Of a DNA stretch of 64,000 nt, positions 22,042-33,540 are shown piece after piece (positions within the stretch are counted from its first letter, which is position 1; the number at the start of each line of letters is the position of its first letter). The DNA comes from Lichina pygmaea. Its lineage: Eukaryota; Ascomycota; Lichinomycetes; Lichinales; Lichinaceae. The stretch spans positions 3,100,001 to 3,164,000 of the forward strand of contig OY730171.1 of NCBI GenBank assembly GCA_963422465.1, read 5' to 3'. Made by a program: the position numbers and the translations under genes. The notes below the pieces were generated by a model. It searched no databases and was not told where the DNA came from. It saw only the letters and a list, made by a program, of their open reading frames with translations.

Positions 22042-22608
22042 TTGGAAGCAGCCCACCAACTGGCAACATCAGGAGGCAAGGACCTACCAGAACTAACAGG
22101 TCAGGACAAGGGACAGAAGCCCTTAACCACCTCTGATGGGGACCGAGACAAACCCGCGTCTATCAAAGAAGAAATACCACAAGGAAGCTATGCTTACAGC
22201 ATGGACCCACGAAATCTACAGCATGGTGAACTACAGTGGAGGTTTTGCACAAGGCACTACTGCACCTACCACGAACAACTACAAAGGTACAGAGGACATT
22301 CACCCTACCACGCCACCTGCCACAAGCATTGGGTCAATTGCGAGAAGGATGCGTGTGAGATCCATTTTTGGGACAAACGCCAACACACCACATTCCCTGG
22401 GCACACACATGATTGGCACGAACACCTCATGTTCCTACAGCAAGGCAACAACTACAACTGCTACGTCGACAATTGGCAGTACTGCCTCAAGCCTGGATGT
22501 GACAAGCATCAGCAAGACAAATTCATGAACAGATTCCTCAGAACTGATGGGAATGGCTGGACCCATTGCCCAGTCAGTGGTAAGACACTTCGATCAGGAA
22601 AAGACTGA
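22042..22608 (+). CDS. C Cys/His-rich linker between Gag and protease
   Basis: 188 codons with many paired Cys and His: FCTRHYCTYHEQL, HATCHKHWVNCEKDACEIH, WDKRQHTTFPGHTHDWHEH, WQYCLKPGCDKHQQDK and WTHCPVSG. The arrangement C-x4-C-x2-H...FPG...W-x2-C-x4-C-x2-H is mirrored in family II (copy E, about 41,340-41,600). The position between the CCHC knuckle and protease, and the cysteine pairs, suggest a zinc-binding module of the Gag-Pol precursor. Its function is unknown to me. Confidence 0.6.
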   Translation: MEAAHQLATSGGKDLPELTGQDKGQKPLTTSDGDRDKPASIKEEIPQGSYAYSMDPRNLQHGELQWRFCTRHYCTYHEQLQRYRGHSPYHATCHKHWVNCEKDACEIHFWDKRQHTTFPGHTHDWHEHLMFLQQGNNYNCYVDNWQYCLKPGCDKHQQDKFMNRFLRTDGNGWTHCPVSGKTLRSGKD

Positions 22609-22646
22609 ACTCCCTTGTCAAGGGGTGACATCGGGAGCTCAACAAC

Positions 22647-23225
22647 ATGACCCCTAGCAACGCAAAGCACCTGCGATTGCCTGTGTCACTACACGCCAAC
22701 ACGCCAGTACAGACATACGCACTTGTTGACTCTGGAGCCAGTGGAAACTACATTTCAAGACAACTTTACGACACCCTTGGCACTGGAAGGAGACGCAAGC
22801 AGCAGCCCTATCAGCTCGCGATAGCAAATGGACAGACAGAGCTAGTCTGCCATGAGACGCAGCCAATGGAAATAGTTACCGGACACCATGCTGAAAGGAT
22901 CCACCTTGATATCGTCGAGTTGGCCACTCAGGATATCTACTTGGGGATGCCTTGGCTAAAGAAGCACAACCCAGTTGTTAACTGGAAGACAGGAGTACTC
23001 ACGTTTAGGAACTGCACTAACAACACAGCTCAGACCTGTTACCAGCCGCAGAAGGTGTGGACAGATGAGGGAAGGAGTCCTCAGTGGAACCTCACCGACA
23101 GAAAGGACGACTCTCAAAAAAAGAGGTCTGCCTTGACAGGCACACCCCGGAACCAGGTGGCCAAACAGTCAGAGATGAAGAGAGAGGAAGTTGTTAACCC
23201 TCTGGAGATCCCTGAAGAGTACTGA
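22647..23225 (+). pseudogene. C protease region (fossil)
   Basis: A retropepsin-type block (YALVDSGASGNYISRQL) followed by a flap-region match (YLGMPWLKKHNPVVNWKTG). Aspartic proteases of this kind mature Gag and Pol. Confidence 0.85.
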
Positions 23226-24074
23226 CCTGGGTATGATAACCTCTTTCAGGAAGAGACAACGACAGCAGCGTTGCCTAAGCACCAACCTTGGGATCATGAG
23301 ATCAAGTTGCAACCAGGGACAGAGCCAGGATTTGGACCAATTTACCAGTTATCAGAGAAAGAGCTCTGAGTACTTCGCGAGTACCTGGAGGAAAACCTGA
23401 AAAAGGGTTTCATTCAAGAATCTCAATCACCAGCAGGATACCCAATACTATTTGCACCAAAGAAAGACAGAAGTCTTCGACTTTGTGTGGACTACAGGAA
23501 ACTCAACGACATTACCATCAAGAACCGATATCCGTTGCCAAATGCGAACGAATTGCGAGACAGGATCAGTCAAGCTACAACCTTTACCAAGCTGGACTTG
23601 AAAGGAGCATACAACCTGATACACATGAAAGAAGGAGAAGAATGGAAGACAGCCTTCAGAACCTGATACAGACACTACGAGTATCTGGTTATGCCATTCG
23701 GACTCACAAACACACCAGCAACATGTCAAGCATTGATCAACAACGTCATCAGAGCACACCTGGACCAAACAGCTATCGCCTACCTGGACAACATTCTTGT
23801 CTACTCGAACACGCAACAAGAACATACCAAACATGTGAAGGATGTTCTACGATGCCTACAAGAGGCAGGGCTCAAGCTCAACCCAAAGAAATGCGAGTTC
23901 AACAAACTGGAAGTTGAATTCCTCAGATACATCATAGGGATTGAAGGGATCAAGATTGACTCTGAGAAAATCAAAGCAATTCAGCAATAGCCAACACCGA
24001 CATCAGTTAAGGAAGTACAAGCCTTCCTGGGATTTGCCAACTTCAACCGACAGTTCATCAAGAACTACTCACAG

Positions 24075-25220
24075 ATGGCAACACCACTGACAGAACTCAC
24101 GAAGAAGGATGTGGAGTACCGGTGGATGGAAAGACAACAAAAAGCATTCCAACAGCTCAAGGACACTTGCGCCAAGGAACCAGTTCTCCTCAACTTCAAG
24201 ACAGGCCAGCCGACACAAATCAAGACAGACGCTTCAGATCAAGCAGTGGGAGCATGTCTATACCAACAGGCAGACGGCAAGTGGCACCCAGTTGCCTACT
24301 ACTCACGCAAAATGTCACAAGCGGAACAAAACTATGATATCCACAACAAAGAGCTACTGGCAGTCGTCAACGCACTCGAACACTGGAGAGTGTACGCGGA
24401 AAGCAGTTCTGAACTCACCATTCTCACAGACCACAAGAATCTGACAATGTTCACGACAACCAAGAAGCTGAACAGACAGCAAGTCAGATGGGCTGAACTC
24501 CTAGGGCAACACAAGTTCAAGATCTTGTACACCCCTGGACGAGACAATAGGAGAGCAGACACACTAAGCCAACGAAAAGACCACATGGAAGATGATGAAC
24601 GCCAAGGAACAATCTTACAGCAGGACCAGCAAGGAAACCTGGTACCTCAACCACAGATCAACAAGCTCACGGCAGAAGACACTGAAGAACTAATAAGGAA
24701 CTACCACGATAATCCAGCACATAGTCACCCAGGAATCTCCAAAACCACAGACCTGATCCAACAGGCAGGGAACAATGTCATTAACCTCCGACAACATGTC
24801 ACAAACTACATCAGCAAGTGTCTACTATGCCAGAAAAACAAACATGGAAGACATAAGCCATACGGAGAAGGACACCCGAACACGATACCGAAAGGCCTGT
24901 GGGAAGACATGTTAATAGACTTCATCACAAAGCTACCCAAGTCCAAAGACCTGGTCACAGGAATCACCTACAACTCGATTATGGTGATAGTGGACAGATT
25001 CACAAAATATCTAATAGCGGTACCATTCAAGGAAACCCACACAGCAGAACAGTTAGGACACCTTTTACTGGACAGATTGGTCAGAGACCACGGAGTTCCA
25101 ATCATGGTCATTACTGACAGAGACAAACTCTTCACATCTAACTACTGGAAAACAATCAGTGCAGCCATGGGAACAAAACCCAAGATGTCTACAGCCTACC
25201 ACCCACGAACTGACGGCTAG
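24075..25220 (+). CDS. C RNase H and integrase N-terminal part (fossil)
   Basis: The 381-codon frame begins at the end of RT, has an RNase H (QIKTDASDQAVGACLYQ, NKELLAVVNALEHWR, LTDHKNL), then the HHCC zinc module of integrase (IRNYHDNPAHSHPG, CLLCQKNKHGRHKPYGEGH) and the core (DFITKLPKSKD, VIVDRFTKYLIAVPF, ITDRDKLFTS). Confidence 0.9.
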   Translation: MATPLTELTKKDVEYRWMERQQKAFQQLKDTCAKEPVLLNFKTGQPTQIKTDASDQAVGACLYQQADGKWHPVAYYSRKMSQAEQNYDIHNKELLAVVNALEHWRVYAESSSELTILTDHKNLTMFTTTKKLNRQQVRWAELLGQHKFKILYTPGRDNRRADTLSQRKDHMEDDERQGTILQQDQQGNLVPQPQINKLTAEDTEELIRNYHDNPAHSHPGISKTTDLIQQAGNNVINLRQHVTNYISKCLLCQKNKHGRHKPYGEGHPNTIPKGLWEDMLIDFITKLPKSKDLVTGITYNSIMVIVDRFTKYLIAVPFKETHTAEQLGHLLLDRLVRDHGVPIMVITDRDKLFTSNYWKTISAAMGTKPKMSTAYHPRTDG

Positions 25221-25253
25221 ACGGAGCGAGCAAACCAAGTCCTGGAGACTTAT

Positions 25254-25979
25254 TTGCGGCATTACATCAACCAGACCCACAGCAATTGGGTACAATTATT
25301 ACCAGTGGCACAGCTGGCAATCAACCAGCACAGATCAGACTCAACAAAGGAATCACCATTCTTTGCCAATTTTGGACGACACGCAAACATCGGAATGCCA
25401 AGCAGAGCTTCACCAAACACGGAGAAAGCACTCCAACATGACAAGCTCCTACGACAAACGCATACAATGATGAGGCATTACCTTCAAGAGACCTCAGAAA
25501 AGATGCAACGCCAAATGGACAAAAAATCGAAAATGGCACCTCAGCTGAAGAAGGGGGATAAAGTCTACCTCCTCACAAAAAATTGGAAAGTCAAGAAACC
25601 AAGAACAAAGAAACTGGACCATGTCAAGGTCAGACCATTTTCAGTCGAAGAAAGAACTGGACCAGTCAACGTCAGACTGCGACTACCGAGAGACGCTCGG
25701 GTACACCCAAACTTTCACATCTCAATGATCGAATTAGCCGACCAGAGCACACCCTTGCAGGAAACATTTCATTACCAACCAGAGGAAGAACAGGAATTCG
25801 AGGCTGAACAGATCCTGAAGAGAAAAGGTCAGCGATACCTTGTCAAGTGGAAAGACTACCCAGACTCGGAAAATACCTGGGAGCCACTCAGGAACCTCGC
25901 GAACTGCCAGCTCCTCCTGCAGCAGTTCCGGCAGGAGCAGGACCGAACAGCTTGGCCTGCAGCGCGGACGCATCAATGA
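25254..25979 (+). CDS. C integrase C-terminus and chromodomain (fossil)
   Basis: 241 codons with the GKDKVYLL-type C-terminal integrase region and a full chromodomain ([30 protein letters not shown]). Almost identical to copy A at 188-878. Confidence 0.9.
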   Translation: MRHYINQTHSNWVQLLPVAQLAINQHRSDSTKESPFFANFGRHANIGMPSRASPNTEKALQHDKLLRQTHTMMRHYLQETSEKMQRQMDKKSKMAPQLKKGDKVYLLTKNWKVKKPRTKKLDHVKVRPFSVEERTGPVNVRLRLPRDARVHPNFHISMIELADQSTPLQETFHYQPEEEQEFEAEQILKRKGQRYLVKWKDYPDSENTWEPLRNLANCQLLLQQFRQEQDRTAWPAARTHQ

Positions 25980-26079
25980 CTGTCGCCGACAAGTCTTCAC
26001 CATCCACCTCCATTTCAGCAACAAGGCACTGGAGCTTCTTCCTTGCTCAACCCTCAGCACCCTCAAGAACCTTTCACTT

Positions 26080-26388
26080 TCAGGACACACGAGCCTGCAG
26101 CTCGGCAAGCTGCTCGACAAGAGCATCCCACTTGGCCTCATCAACAGCCAAATCCTCGCGAAGGTTATCCCGAGTCATGTTCAGCGACTCCCAAGAAAGT
26201 GACACACAGGACTTTCCCCGACGAGTGCACTCAGCGCACTTCAACTTATCGTTGTCGTCAGACATTCGGAAGCAGGGCTTGTGGTTCAAAACACAGAAGT
26301 CACACAGAGCAAGTGATATGAAGTTATGATCACAGATCTGGGCTGCCAGTTGGTTTCGGTAAGCAGAGGCACGTGATTTTGCAGACAT
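26080..26388 (-). pseudogene. Antisense Zn2Cys6 region of C
   Basis: The frame on the minus strand starts MSAKSRASAYRNQ at 26388, 45 bp inside the 3' LTR edge, and holds [15 protein letters not shown] and RGKSC with perfect Zn2Cys6 spacing, then [20 protein letters not shown]. It is the best view of the N-terminus of this ORF. Cognate stretches are in A, B, D and G. Confidence 0.7.
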
Positions 26389-26432
26389 ACTCAAGAATTC
26401 ATCGGGACAATGAATGAAGGAGAGGAGGGTAG

Positions 26433-27031
26433 TGTTACGACCCAGGGATGGGAGCCACTCATTTATAGGCAATCAGGCCGCAGGCCAGGCAAGAGGACAC
26501 CATGGAAGTCAAGTGACCAACCAACAAGGGGTCACGTGACTGTCGAGACACACACAGAAGTCTCGACGCATGATGCATGAAGCATCAAGACAATCTCACC
26601 AGTCTTGACGCAGGATGCATGAAGCATCAAGACAATCTCACCAGTCTCGACGCAGGATGCATGAAGCATCAAGACAATCTCACCTGTCTCAACGCAGGGT
26701 GCATAACATGGTGGGACCGTCGAGACAATCTCACCCGTCTCGACATCAAGACTGTCGAGACAATCTTGATTGTCTTGACAGGCCAGCACTATATAGTCCG
26801 GCGATAGTTCCCTTATGGAACAATCATCTTCAACTCATGTTGTGATCCAGACAACTAGATCTACTTCAATACAATCCTTTGTACGAAGCTATTGATCAGG
26901 TGTCACCACCACCATGTTCCACCAAACCCCTTCGCGCTCCTTGACACTCCTCTCCTGCGAGAACCAACCCGCCTTCCACCTCTCGCCCTAATCCTATACT
27001 CGGATAGGACAGTACGGTACAGACCGCAACA
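26433..27031 (+). repeat. 3' LTR of C (type 1)
   Basis: 599 bp, partner of 20492-21090. The antisense TATA is at 26461-26467 (TATAAAT on minus), 28 bp inside the edge. Confidence 0.93.
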
Positions 27032-29173
27032 CATTCCATGTTTTCTTGCCCAGTCTAAACACTTGGAGTGAGTAGACTTTAGCTTCAGGAGATTGCTTTT
27101 AAGAGAAGAGGAAAATGCCAGAAGGTTTGTGTCATCTGCAAAGCCCAGAGCTGATACACCTTTCTCTGGTGTATGAACAATATTATGAAGATCTGAAATA
27201 TAGAAAAGAAATAAAATAGGAGAGAGAGATGAACCTTGAGGGACTCCACAGTGTACTGGAAACAAAGAAGACTCTGAATCATCAAAAACAAGAGAGGTTT
27301 TTCTTTGGGTAGTGAAAGAAAAGATCCAGTTAACAAACCAGCTGGGAATTTCTTTTCTCTCCGGGATTTTCTTGAGAATTTCTGGTAGAACTCTATCATA
27401 AGCTCCTGAGATATCCAGAGAAAGAAGACTGGCTACCATTCCTTCCTTCCAGACTTTTTCAACTTGGGAAGTGAGTAGAAATAGTGCAGACTCAGTTGAT
27501 CTTCCTTTTCTGAAGTCTATCTGGATTTCTGGTAGCAGGTTTTCTTTCTCAGCCAGTTCACTTAGCTTTGTGGCTGCCAGAGCTTCCATCAGCTTCCCAG
27601 TTGTGTTGAGAAGTACTATTGGCCTCCAAGCTTTGGCATAGCAATAGGATCCTTTGCTAGACTTTCTCAAGCATATTGTTCTGGCTGCTTTGTATCTGTC
27701 AGGGAAATATTCTAGCTTCCAGCAGGCCTCCAGAACTTTGGCTATCTTTTCATTGAAAGAGTCTCCTAATACCTTTAGAAATCCATTGGGTAGAGTGTCT
27801 TTCCCAGGAGCTGTAAAAAGTTTTTTCTTTTTCAGAATATTATAGATATCTTCTTTGGAGATTTCCTGAGATAGCTGGTGTTGTTGGTGGTTGGCTGGCT
27901 GGTCCTGGGATTCTGGTACTGGCTGGAGAGGTAGAGGGAAGAACTGGGTTTTGAATACTTCTACCTTTTCTGTGAAAGTTCTGGCAGTTTCTCTATCTTG
28001 CTTTGTGAGCTCTGGAACAATTGGAAGTTCTGGTGGTTTGCCAGCTTTTTCTTTACCCCACTTGGCTATTTTCCAGTGCTTTTGTGTTTCAGCCAGGTTC
28101 TGGAGTTGTTCTCTGAATGTCTTTCTTTTAGCATTCTTGATCAGGTGTTTCTTTTCCTTTATTACCTTTTCAAGTTTGTAGACTGGTTCTTGGTTTTGGA
28201 AGATTTTTCTTCTTAGTTTTCTTTCCTCTTTAATTTTCTCTTTAATCTCTTGGTTCCACCAGGGAACAGTGTACTTTGAGTCTCTCAGAGGTCTTGTTGT
28301 CTTGTCAGCCAGTTCTTGAAGAGCTTTGTCCAGGTTCTCCAGATAGTTGTCCACTTCCTCTCTGTTAAGTAGTGGTGGAATAGGGGGAAGATTCTTAGCT
28401 TCTTTCTTGACTTGGTCCAGATCTAGTGTTCTCCAGTTTCTTTGGTGAGTTCTGGCTTTCTTTGGTGTTTCCAGACTTAGGATTGTCTAAACTGGTCTGT
28501 GGTCTGAACCTGTGTGGAAGTCTAGGTTAATCTGGGAAGAAATAAAGGAATTAAGAAGTGACATAGAAATAAAAGATAAGTCAATAGCAGAGGAGGGAGG
28601 CTCTGCCAGTGTTCTTGCTCTTGTTGGTGTGAAAGGTGCTATTGCCAGCTCTAGTCCTTGATCATCTGTGAGTTCTTTGAACTTAGTAGCTAGTTCAGAG
28701 TAGAGTTGGGAGAATTTTGACCAGGATAGGTGGTGGAGGTTTGAGTCAGTCAGAAGAATATGTTCTCCTTCTTTCTCTAGTGCCTGGGCCAGTACATCCA
28801 GTAGAGCTTCTGTTGATACTCTGTAGTTTTCCTGGTTTGTAGGTGTGAAGTACAGGTTATGTACCCAGAACACTTTTGCTTGCACTCTTATCTCCAGTGA
28901 TATTAAATTCTTGCTCCAGAACACAGGGGTTATAGCTGACCTCTGTATTCTTCTGTTGATTAGAACCAGAGTTCTCCCTAACACTTGGTCTTGAAGAGGG
29001 TAGAAGGCTGAGAAGACTGTTAAGGTACTTGTTTCCTGGTATGGATTTCTCTATGGTTCTTGAAGTGCAATCAGATCCACTTTCTGGAGTCTGGGGTTAG
29101 CTAGTAGAAGATCTTGACATGTCTGGCTTTTCTGCACATTATACTGGAGAAGGTTGAGAGTTGGTGTACTCAT
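27032..29173 (-). pseudogene. LINE-d ORF2, endonuclease and RT part
   Basis: The ATG at 29173 overlaps the ORF1 stop (TGATG). The endonuclease part reads LNLLQYNVQKSQTC, HILLTDSNLHHLSWSK and HTGSDHRPV. The RT has RKGRSTESALFLL, SLDISGAYDRVLPEILKK, HCGVPQGSSLSPILFLF and the intact catalytic block GFADDTNLLAF. An in-frame stop lies near 29050 and another near 28490; from about 28450 the RT frame is open to the C insertion at 27032. It is better kept than LINE-a. Confidence 0.88.
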
Positions 29174-30627
29174 CAAACCTCTGGGTTAGAATCCACAAGT
29201 ATCTCAAAAGAGTTTTGTTTTGGAAGATTAGTGGTAGTCTTCAGGTTTTGCAGAGAGGTTGCTTGAGAGCTAAGTCTTGCACTTGATCTAGTTCTCACCA
29301 GCTCTCCCTGTTTTCTTTTCTTCCCATCCTCTCTATCAGATAGATTAGGGCCACTTCCAGTATTAGTGGTCTGGCTTGGAGAGAAGATAAAAGTGGAAGA
29401 GATGTTTTCTGGAGTGGTGTATCTTCCAGGTCTGGTGAGCCAGAATTCTCTAGCTTTCTGTGTAGCTTCCTGCTTTTTAGGGCAGACTTTTTCCCAAGCA
29501 GAGTGCTTCCCTCCACAGTTAGCACATTTGGGAACTAGCTTTTCTTGAGGAATTAGGCAATCTCTTCTGGCATGTTTTCCTCCACATGCCAGGCACTGTG
29601 CTTGAGCTTGGCAGGTTCTTGCCTGGTGTCCAAACTTTGAGTATTTGTAGTATTAGACCACTGATGTATCCAGAAGTGCTGGCTCTACTTCATGGATCAT
29701 GTGGCCAAGTACAACTCCTCTCTTGATTAGTAGATTAGCTTGCTCAGGTGTTGCAAGATCTATGTGCAGAGATGTCACAGATTTCTTGAGAAGTTTGGAC
29801 TTTCTGGTCCAGTAGGTTCTCAGGATTTTGACCTGGTTTTCCATACCAGGGTTTTGCCTGAAGATAGTCTTAGTTGTCTTTTCCAGGTTATCTGGGTTAA
29901 AGTCCTTTGTTTGAACTCCATGAACTATGACTGGGAAGATTCTGGAAGAGATCTTAGCTTCTTCAGAGAACACTGCAGAGATCCAGTCTTTGTTCTGTTC
30001 TAGTTGGGTCTTGGCTGAGGAAGATTCTAGAGAGATAATAATATCACCAGAAGAGAGCTTTCTGACTGCTCTGATATCTTTCTGGCAAGATGTAGGGACT
30101 TTGTTCTTGATAGCCTGCACAAGCTGGGAGGGTGTTCTGTTTTCTGTCTGTGCTGTTTGGACTCCAGGTCTGATAGTAATCTCACTGAAGATTCTCTGGG
30201 GAACTGGAATTTCCTGAACTGTAGCTTTCTGGACTGCTTGAGCATAGGAGAGATTAGATGCTGGTGTTTGCATATTTTTCTCAATTCTGTCCAGTCTCTG
30301 GAGAACTTTCTGGATCTCTTGTCCAGTGGTGGAAGGTGTGGCTATATAGCTTGCTAGCTGGGTGGTGATTTTCTTCCATGCTGTTTGTACCTTTGGGGGA
30401 GCTTTAGACTGGTTTAGCCAGACTTCAACAATCTGGGATACTGGCAGTGTGTTTTCTCCAGCTTGTTGGTCTGGTGTTGCCAGAGAGGTATCTTGTTAGC
30501 TTGGCTCTGGGGGAGTAGATAAAGAAGAAGAGCTGGATTGGATGTTGGGGGATCTGGGAGCTAGTATAGAGATTGGTACTCTAGAGTTGTGTTGGAGATG
30601 ACTGGGTTTTTTCTTTTTTGAGGCCAT
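29173..30627 (-). pseudogene. LINE-d ORF1, Gag-like protein
   Basis: Starts MASKKKKPSHLQHN at 30627 and ends with TGA at 29175-29173. The middle part (30273-29653) has a helical region (LASYIATPSTTGQEIQKVL, RLDRIEKN) and a conserved domain seen in fungal ORF1 proteins (SLHIDLATPEQANLLI, KRGVVLGHMIHEVEP). Three knuckles follow: a decayed first one (KFGHQARTC), CLACGGKHARRDC and CANCGGKHSAWEKVC. In-frame stops lie near 30500 and 29655. The protein would coat LINE RNA. Confidence 0.82.
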
Positions 30628-31233
30628 AGCTCTGGGTTTCCAGTAGTGATACCTTTAGGAAGTTGAGAGAGTTGAGAGAAAGAGAAGAGTACCCTGACTT
30701 CCCAGCAGTAGTGATCTAGCCCTGAGTCCAGACCTCAGAGCTAGACTTTCCTGGGCAGCTTCTTTCTTCTAAGCTCTGGGTTAGGTCTGGGAGTATTCAC
30801 CTAGACTAGAGACCAGACCCCCTATCTAGACTTTCCTTGAATTCTTAGATTCTGCCAGCCAAGAGTAGAGCTCAAGTTATTCCACTTTTCCACTCTCTGT
30901 TTTCTTCTTGAACTGGGAGTACTTACTCAATCCTGGGACCACACCCCAAGACTGAGTGTTCCTAGGTAATTGGGACCTGTCCCCAGTTGTCCAGCAAACT
31001 ACTGGCCTCTCTCTCTCTTGTTATTGGTAGTCTGTTGCTTGTTGAAGTTGAAGATCGTAGAATCTGGAATCACAACTTTTGACAAACAGGTTGAGTTTTC
31101 CAAAGTGATGGGTTTTCACCTTAAGGTTTTGGTGGTTTGAGAGTGGAACTCGGCTGGTTTCCAGGACTTCTGACAAAATGCGGTGATTGTCAGAAGTGAT
31201 GGTCCTTGCACTGGGAGCATTGACTGGAGATAG
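30628..31233 (-). other. LINE-d 5' UTR
   Basis: About 600 bp upstream of LINE-d ORF1 with no coding frame. It ends at the TSD shared with F gag (31234-31247). It contains two copies of a motif like 'ctgggagtacttactcaatcc', which could be an internal promoter repeat; this is only a guess. Confidence 0.5.
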
Positions 31234-32396
31234 AGGTCTCTGCTTCTACTGTGGGAACCAAGGTCATGTCTCAACCTTCTGTTCAGTGAAAAGCATGCCT
31301 GTTGTTGCCACCACCACAACCACCACCAAGTCTGCCACTGTTGAGACTACTCCAAAGTCAGAAAACAAGTAGTCCTTGGTTATCATCACACCCAAGAACA
31401 TGAAAAGGATCTCCATGTTGGCTATCTGTCTCCAGACCAGCAATTGGACAGCAAGTGCTTGTTTCTTCCTTGTATCCTAGATGGGAAATTCAAGTGCAAT
31501 ACTCTTATTAACTCTGGTTGTTCAGCATTTGGCTGCATTAGTGCTTCCTTTACACAATCTCTTCACCAAGAACCTCTCCCCTACCTACGCACATTGTGAT
31601 TGTTCAATAGTAAGACATCACAAACCACACATCTTGCCAAGACAATCATGACCACAGCACATGGCGTGCACCAGAAGGAAGTCTCTCTCTTTGTGTCTTC
31701 TGGTCTTCACTATAATGTGATTCCGGGGATGCCATGGCTCCAGAAGCACAGGCCACACATTGATTGGACAAACACCTTAATCATGTTCAAGTCAGATCCC
31801 TGCTGATCTACATGCCTCAAGTCAAACAATGGCTATCCAATCTCTTTAGATCTTGAAGCCAAGATGTCTGCTAGAAAGCCTCAGAATCCCAAGCCCCTTT
31901 CTGCCACACCAATCCCCATCAATACTGCTGTATTTTCTCTCCTTGCTGCCAAGCTAGATCACCAGGTGTTGAGTGTTTCTCTGAGAGACATTGAGTAGGT
32001 GTTGAAGCCAAAGAAGTGTGTGGATCCTGCCACACTTCTCCCTGCTCAGTACCACAAGTTCCTGGACATCTTCAGCAAGGATGACACTGACAAGCTTCCT
32101 CCTCTACACCCAGGAGTTGACCACAAGATCAAGATAGAACCAGGAACCCAGGCACTCTCTGGACCTCTGTACAGTATGAGCAGAGAAGAACTTGAAGTTC
32201 TCAAGAAGTACCTGACAGAGAACCTGAACAAGAGCTTTATTCAAGCATCTTTATTATCTGCTGCTGCACCAGTCCTCTTTGTCAAGAAGCCAGAAAGTGG
32301 ATTACATTTCTGTGTAGACTACAGAGCACTCAACACTATCACCATCAAGAACTGTTACCCCCTGCCACTGATCTGGGAGATGTTGGACCAGCTTTG
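31234..32396 (+). pseudogene. F gag end, protease and RT start (fossil)
   Basis: Coding resumes after LINE-d with the CCHC knuckle (LCFYCGNQGHVSTFC, 31240-31285), then a protease-like region (TLINSGCSAFG, VIPGMPWLQKHRPHIDW) and the N-terminal RT ([51 protein letters not shown]). It stops at the D insertion, where ctttg is the TSD (32392-32396). Confidence 0.82.
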
Positions 32397-32997
32397 TGTT
32401 GCGGTCTGTACTGTACTGTCCTATCCGAGTATAGGATTAGGGCAAGAGGTGGAAGGTGGGTTGGTTCTCGCAGGAGAGGAGTGTCAAGAAGCACGAAAGA
32501 GTTTGGTGGAACATGGTGGTGGTGACACCTGATCAACAGCTTCATACAAAAGGATTGTATTGAAGTAGATCTAGTTGTCTGGATCACAACATGAGTTGAA
32601 GACAATCATTCCATAAGGGAACTATCACTGGACTATATAGTGCTGGCCTGTCAAGACAATCAAGATTGTCTTGACAGTCTTGACATCAAGACAGGTGAGA
32701 TTGTCTTGACAGTCCCACCATGTTATGCACCCTGCGTCAAGACAGGTGAGATTGTCTTGATGCTTCATGCATCCTGTGTCAAGACTGGTGAGATTGTCTT
32801 GATGCTTCATGCATCCTGCGTCAAGACTGGTGAGATTGTCTTGATGCTTCATGCATGCTGCGTCAAGACTCCTGTGTGTGTCTCGACAGTCACGTGACCC
32901 CTTGTTGGTTGGTCACTTGACTTCCATGGTGTCCTCTTGCCTGGCCTGCGGCCTGATTACCTATAAATAAGTGGCTCCCATCCCCTGGGTCATAACA
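32397..32997 (-). repeat. 3' LTR of D
   Basis: 601 bp, reverse orientation, with three near-perfect 42-bp units and the outward TATAAATAAG near 32961-32970. Ends TGTTGCGG...CATAACA on the plus strand. Confidence 0.92.
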
Positions 32998-33042
32998 CTA
33001 CCCTCCTCTCCTTCATTCATCATCCTGATGAATTCTTGAGTA

Positions 33043-33540
33043 TGTCTGCAAAATCATGTGCCTCTGCTTACTGAAACCAACTGGCAGCCCAGATCTGTGA
33101 TCATAACTTTGTGTCGCTTGCTCTGTGTGACTTCTGTGTTTTGAACCACAAGCCCTGCTTCCAAATGTCTGACAACAACAATAAGTTGAAGTGCGCTGAA
33201 TACACTCATTGTGGGAAGTTCTGTGTGTCACTTTCTTGGGAGTTGTTGAACATGACTCAAGATAACCTTCGCAAGGATTTGGCTGTTGATGAGGCCAAGT
33301 GGGATGCTCTTGTTAAGCAGCTTGCCAAGCTGCAGGCTTGTGTGTCCCAAAAGCGAAAGATTCTTGAGGGTGCTGAGGGTTGAGCGAAGAAGAAGCTCCA
33401 GTGTCTTGTTGCTGAAATGGAGGCAGATAGTGAAGATTTGTCAGCGACAGTCATTGACGTGTCCGCGCTGCAGGCCGAGCTGTTCAGTCCTGCTTCTGCC
33501 GGAACTGCTGCAGGAGGAGCTGGCAGTTCACAAGGTTTGT
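33043..33540 (+). pseudogene. Antisense Zn2Cys6 region of D
   Basis: Opposite to the D coding strand. It starts MSAKSCASAY-like at 33043, has [11 protein letters not shown] and a partly decayed second cysteine group, and continues with [20 protein letters not shown] and the coiled-coil region toward the chromodomain. The layout is the same as in A and C. The copy is broken. Confidence 0.65.

Larger units (their letters stand above)
20492..27031 (+). mobile_element. Chromovirus C (family I, type 1), best preserved family I copy
   Basis: 6,540 bp with 599-bp LTRs (20492-21090, 26433-27031) and the TSD cattc (20487-20491, 27032-27036), inserted in ORF2 of LINE-d. It holds gag (from 21109), a Cys/His-rich block, protease, RT, RNase H and integrase (24075-25220), integrase end and chromodomain (25254-25979), an antisense ORF region (26080-26388) and a purine tract. 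I count about 20 LTR differences (about 3.5%), nearly all CpG transitions. It is broken at about ten points. Confidence 0.95.
11727..31233 (-). mobile_element. LINE-d, near full-length LINE in F gag
   Basis: The LINE reads right to left. The 5' UTR is 30628-31233, ORF1 29173-30627, ORF2 from 29173 down through 27032, then 20491-19660, then 12200-11897, and the 3' UTR and A-tail end at 11727. Copies C and (through LINE-e) B interrupt it. The TSD is AGACCTCTGCTTCT at 11713-11726 and AGGTCTCTGCTTCT at 31234-31247 (12 of 14 bases). The insertion splits F gag just before the CCHC knuckle. CpG is almost absent. Confidence 0.88.
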
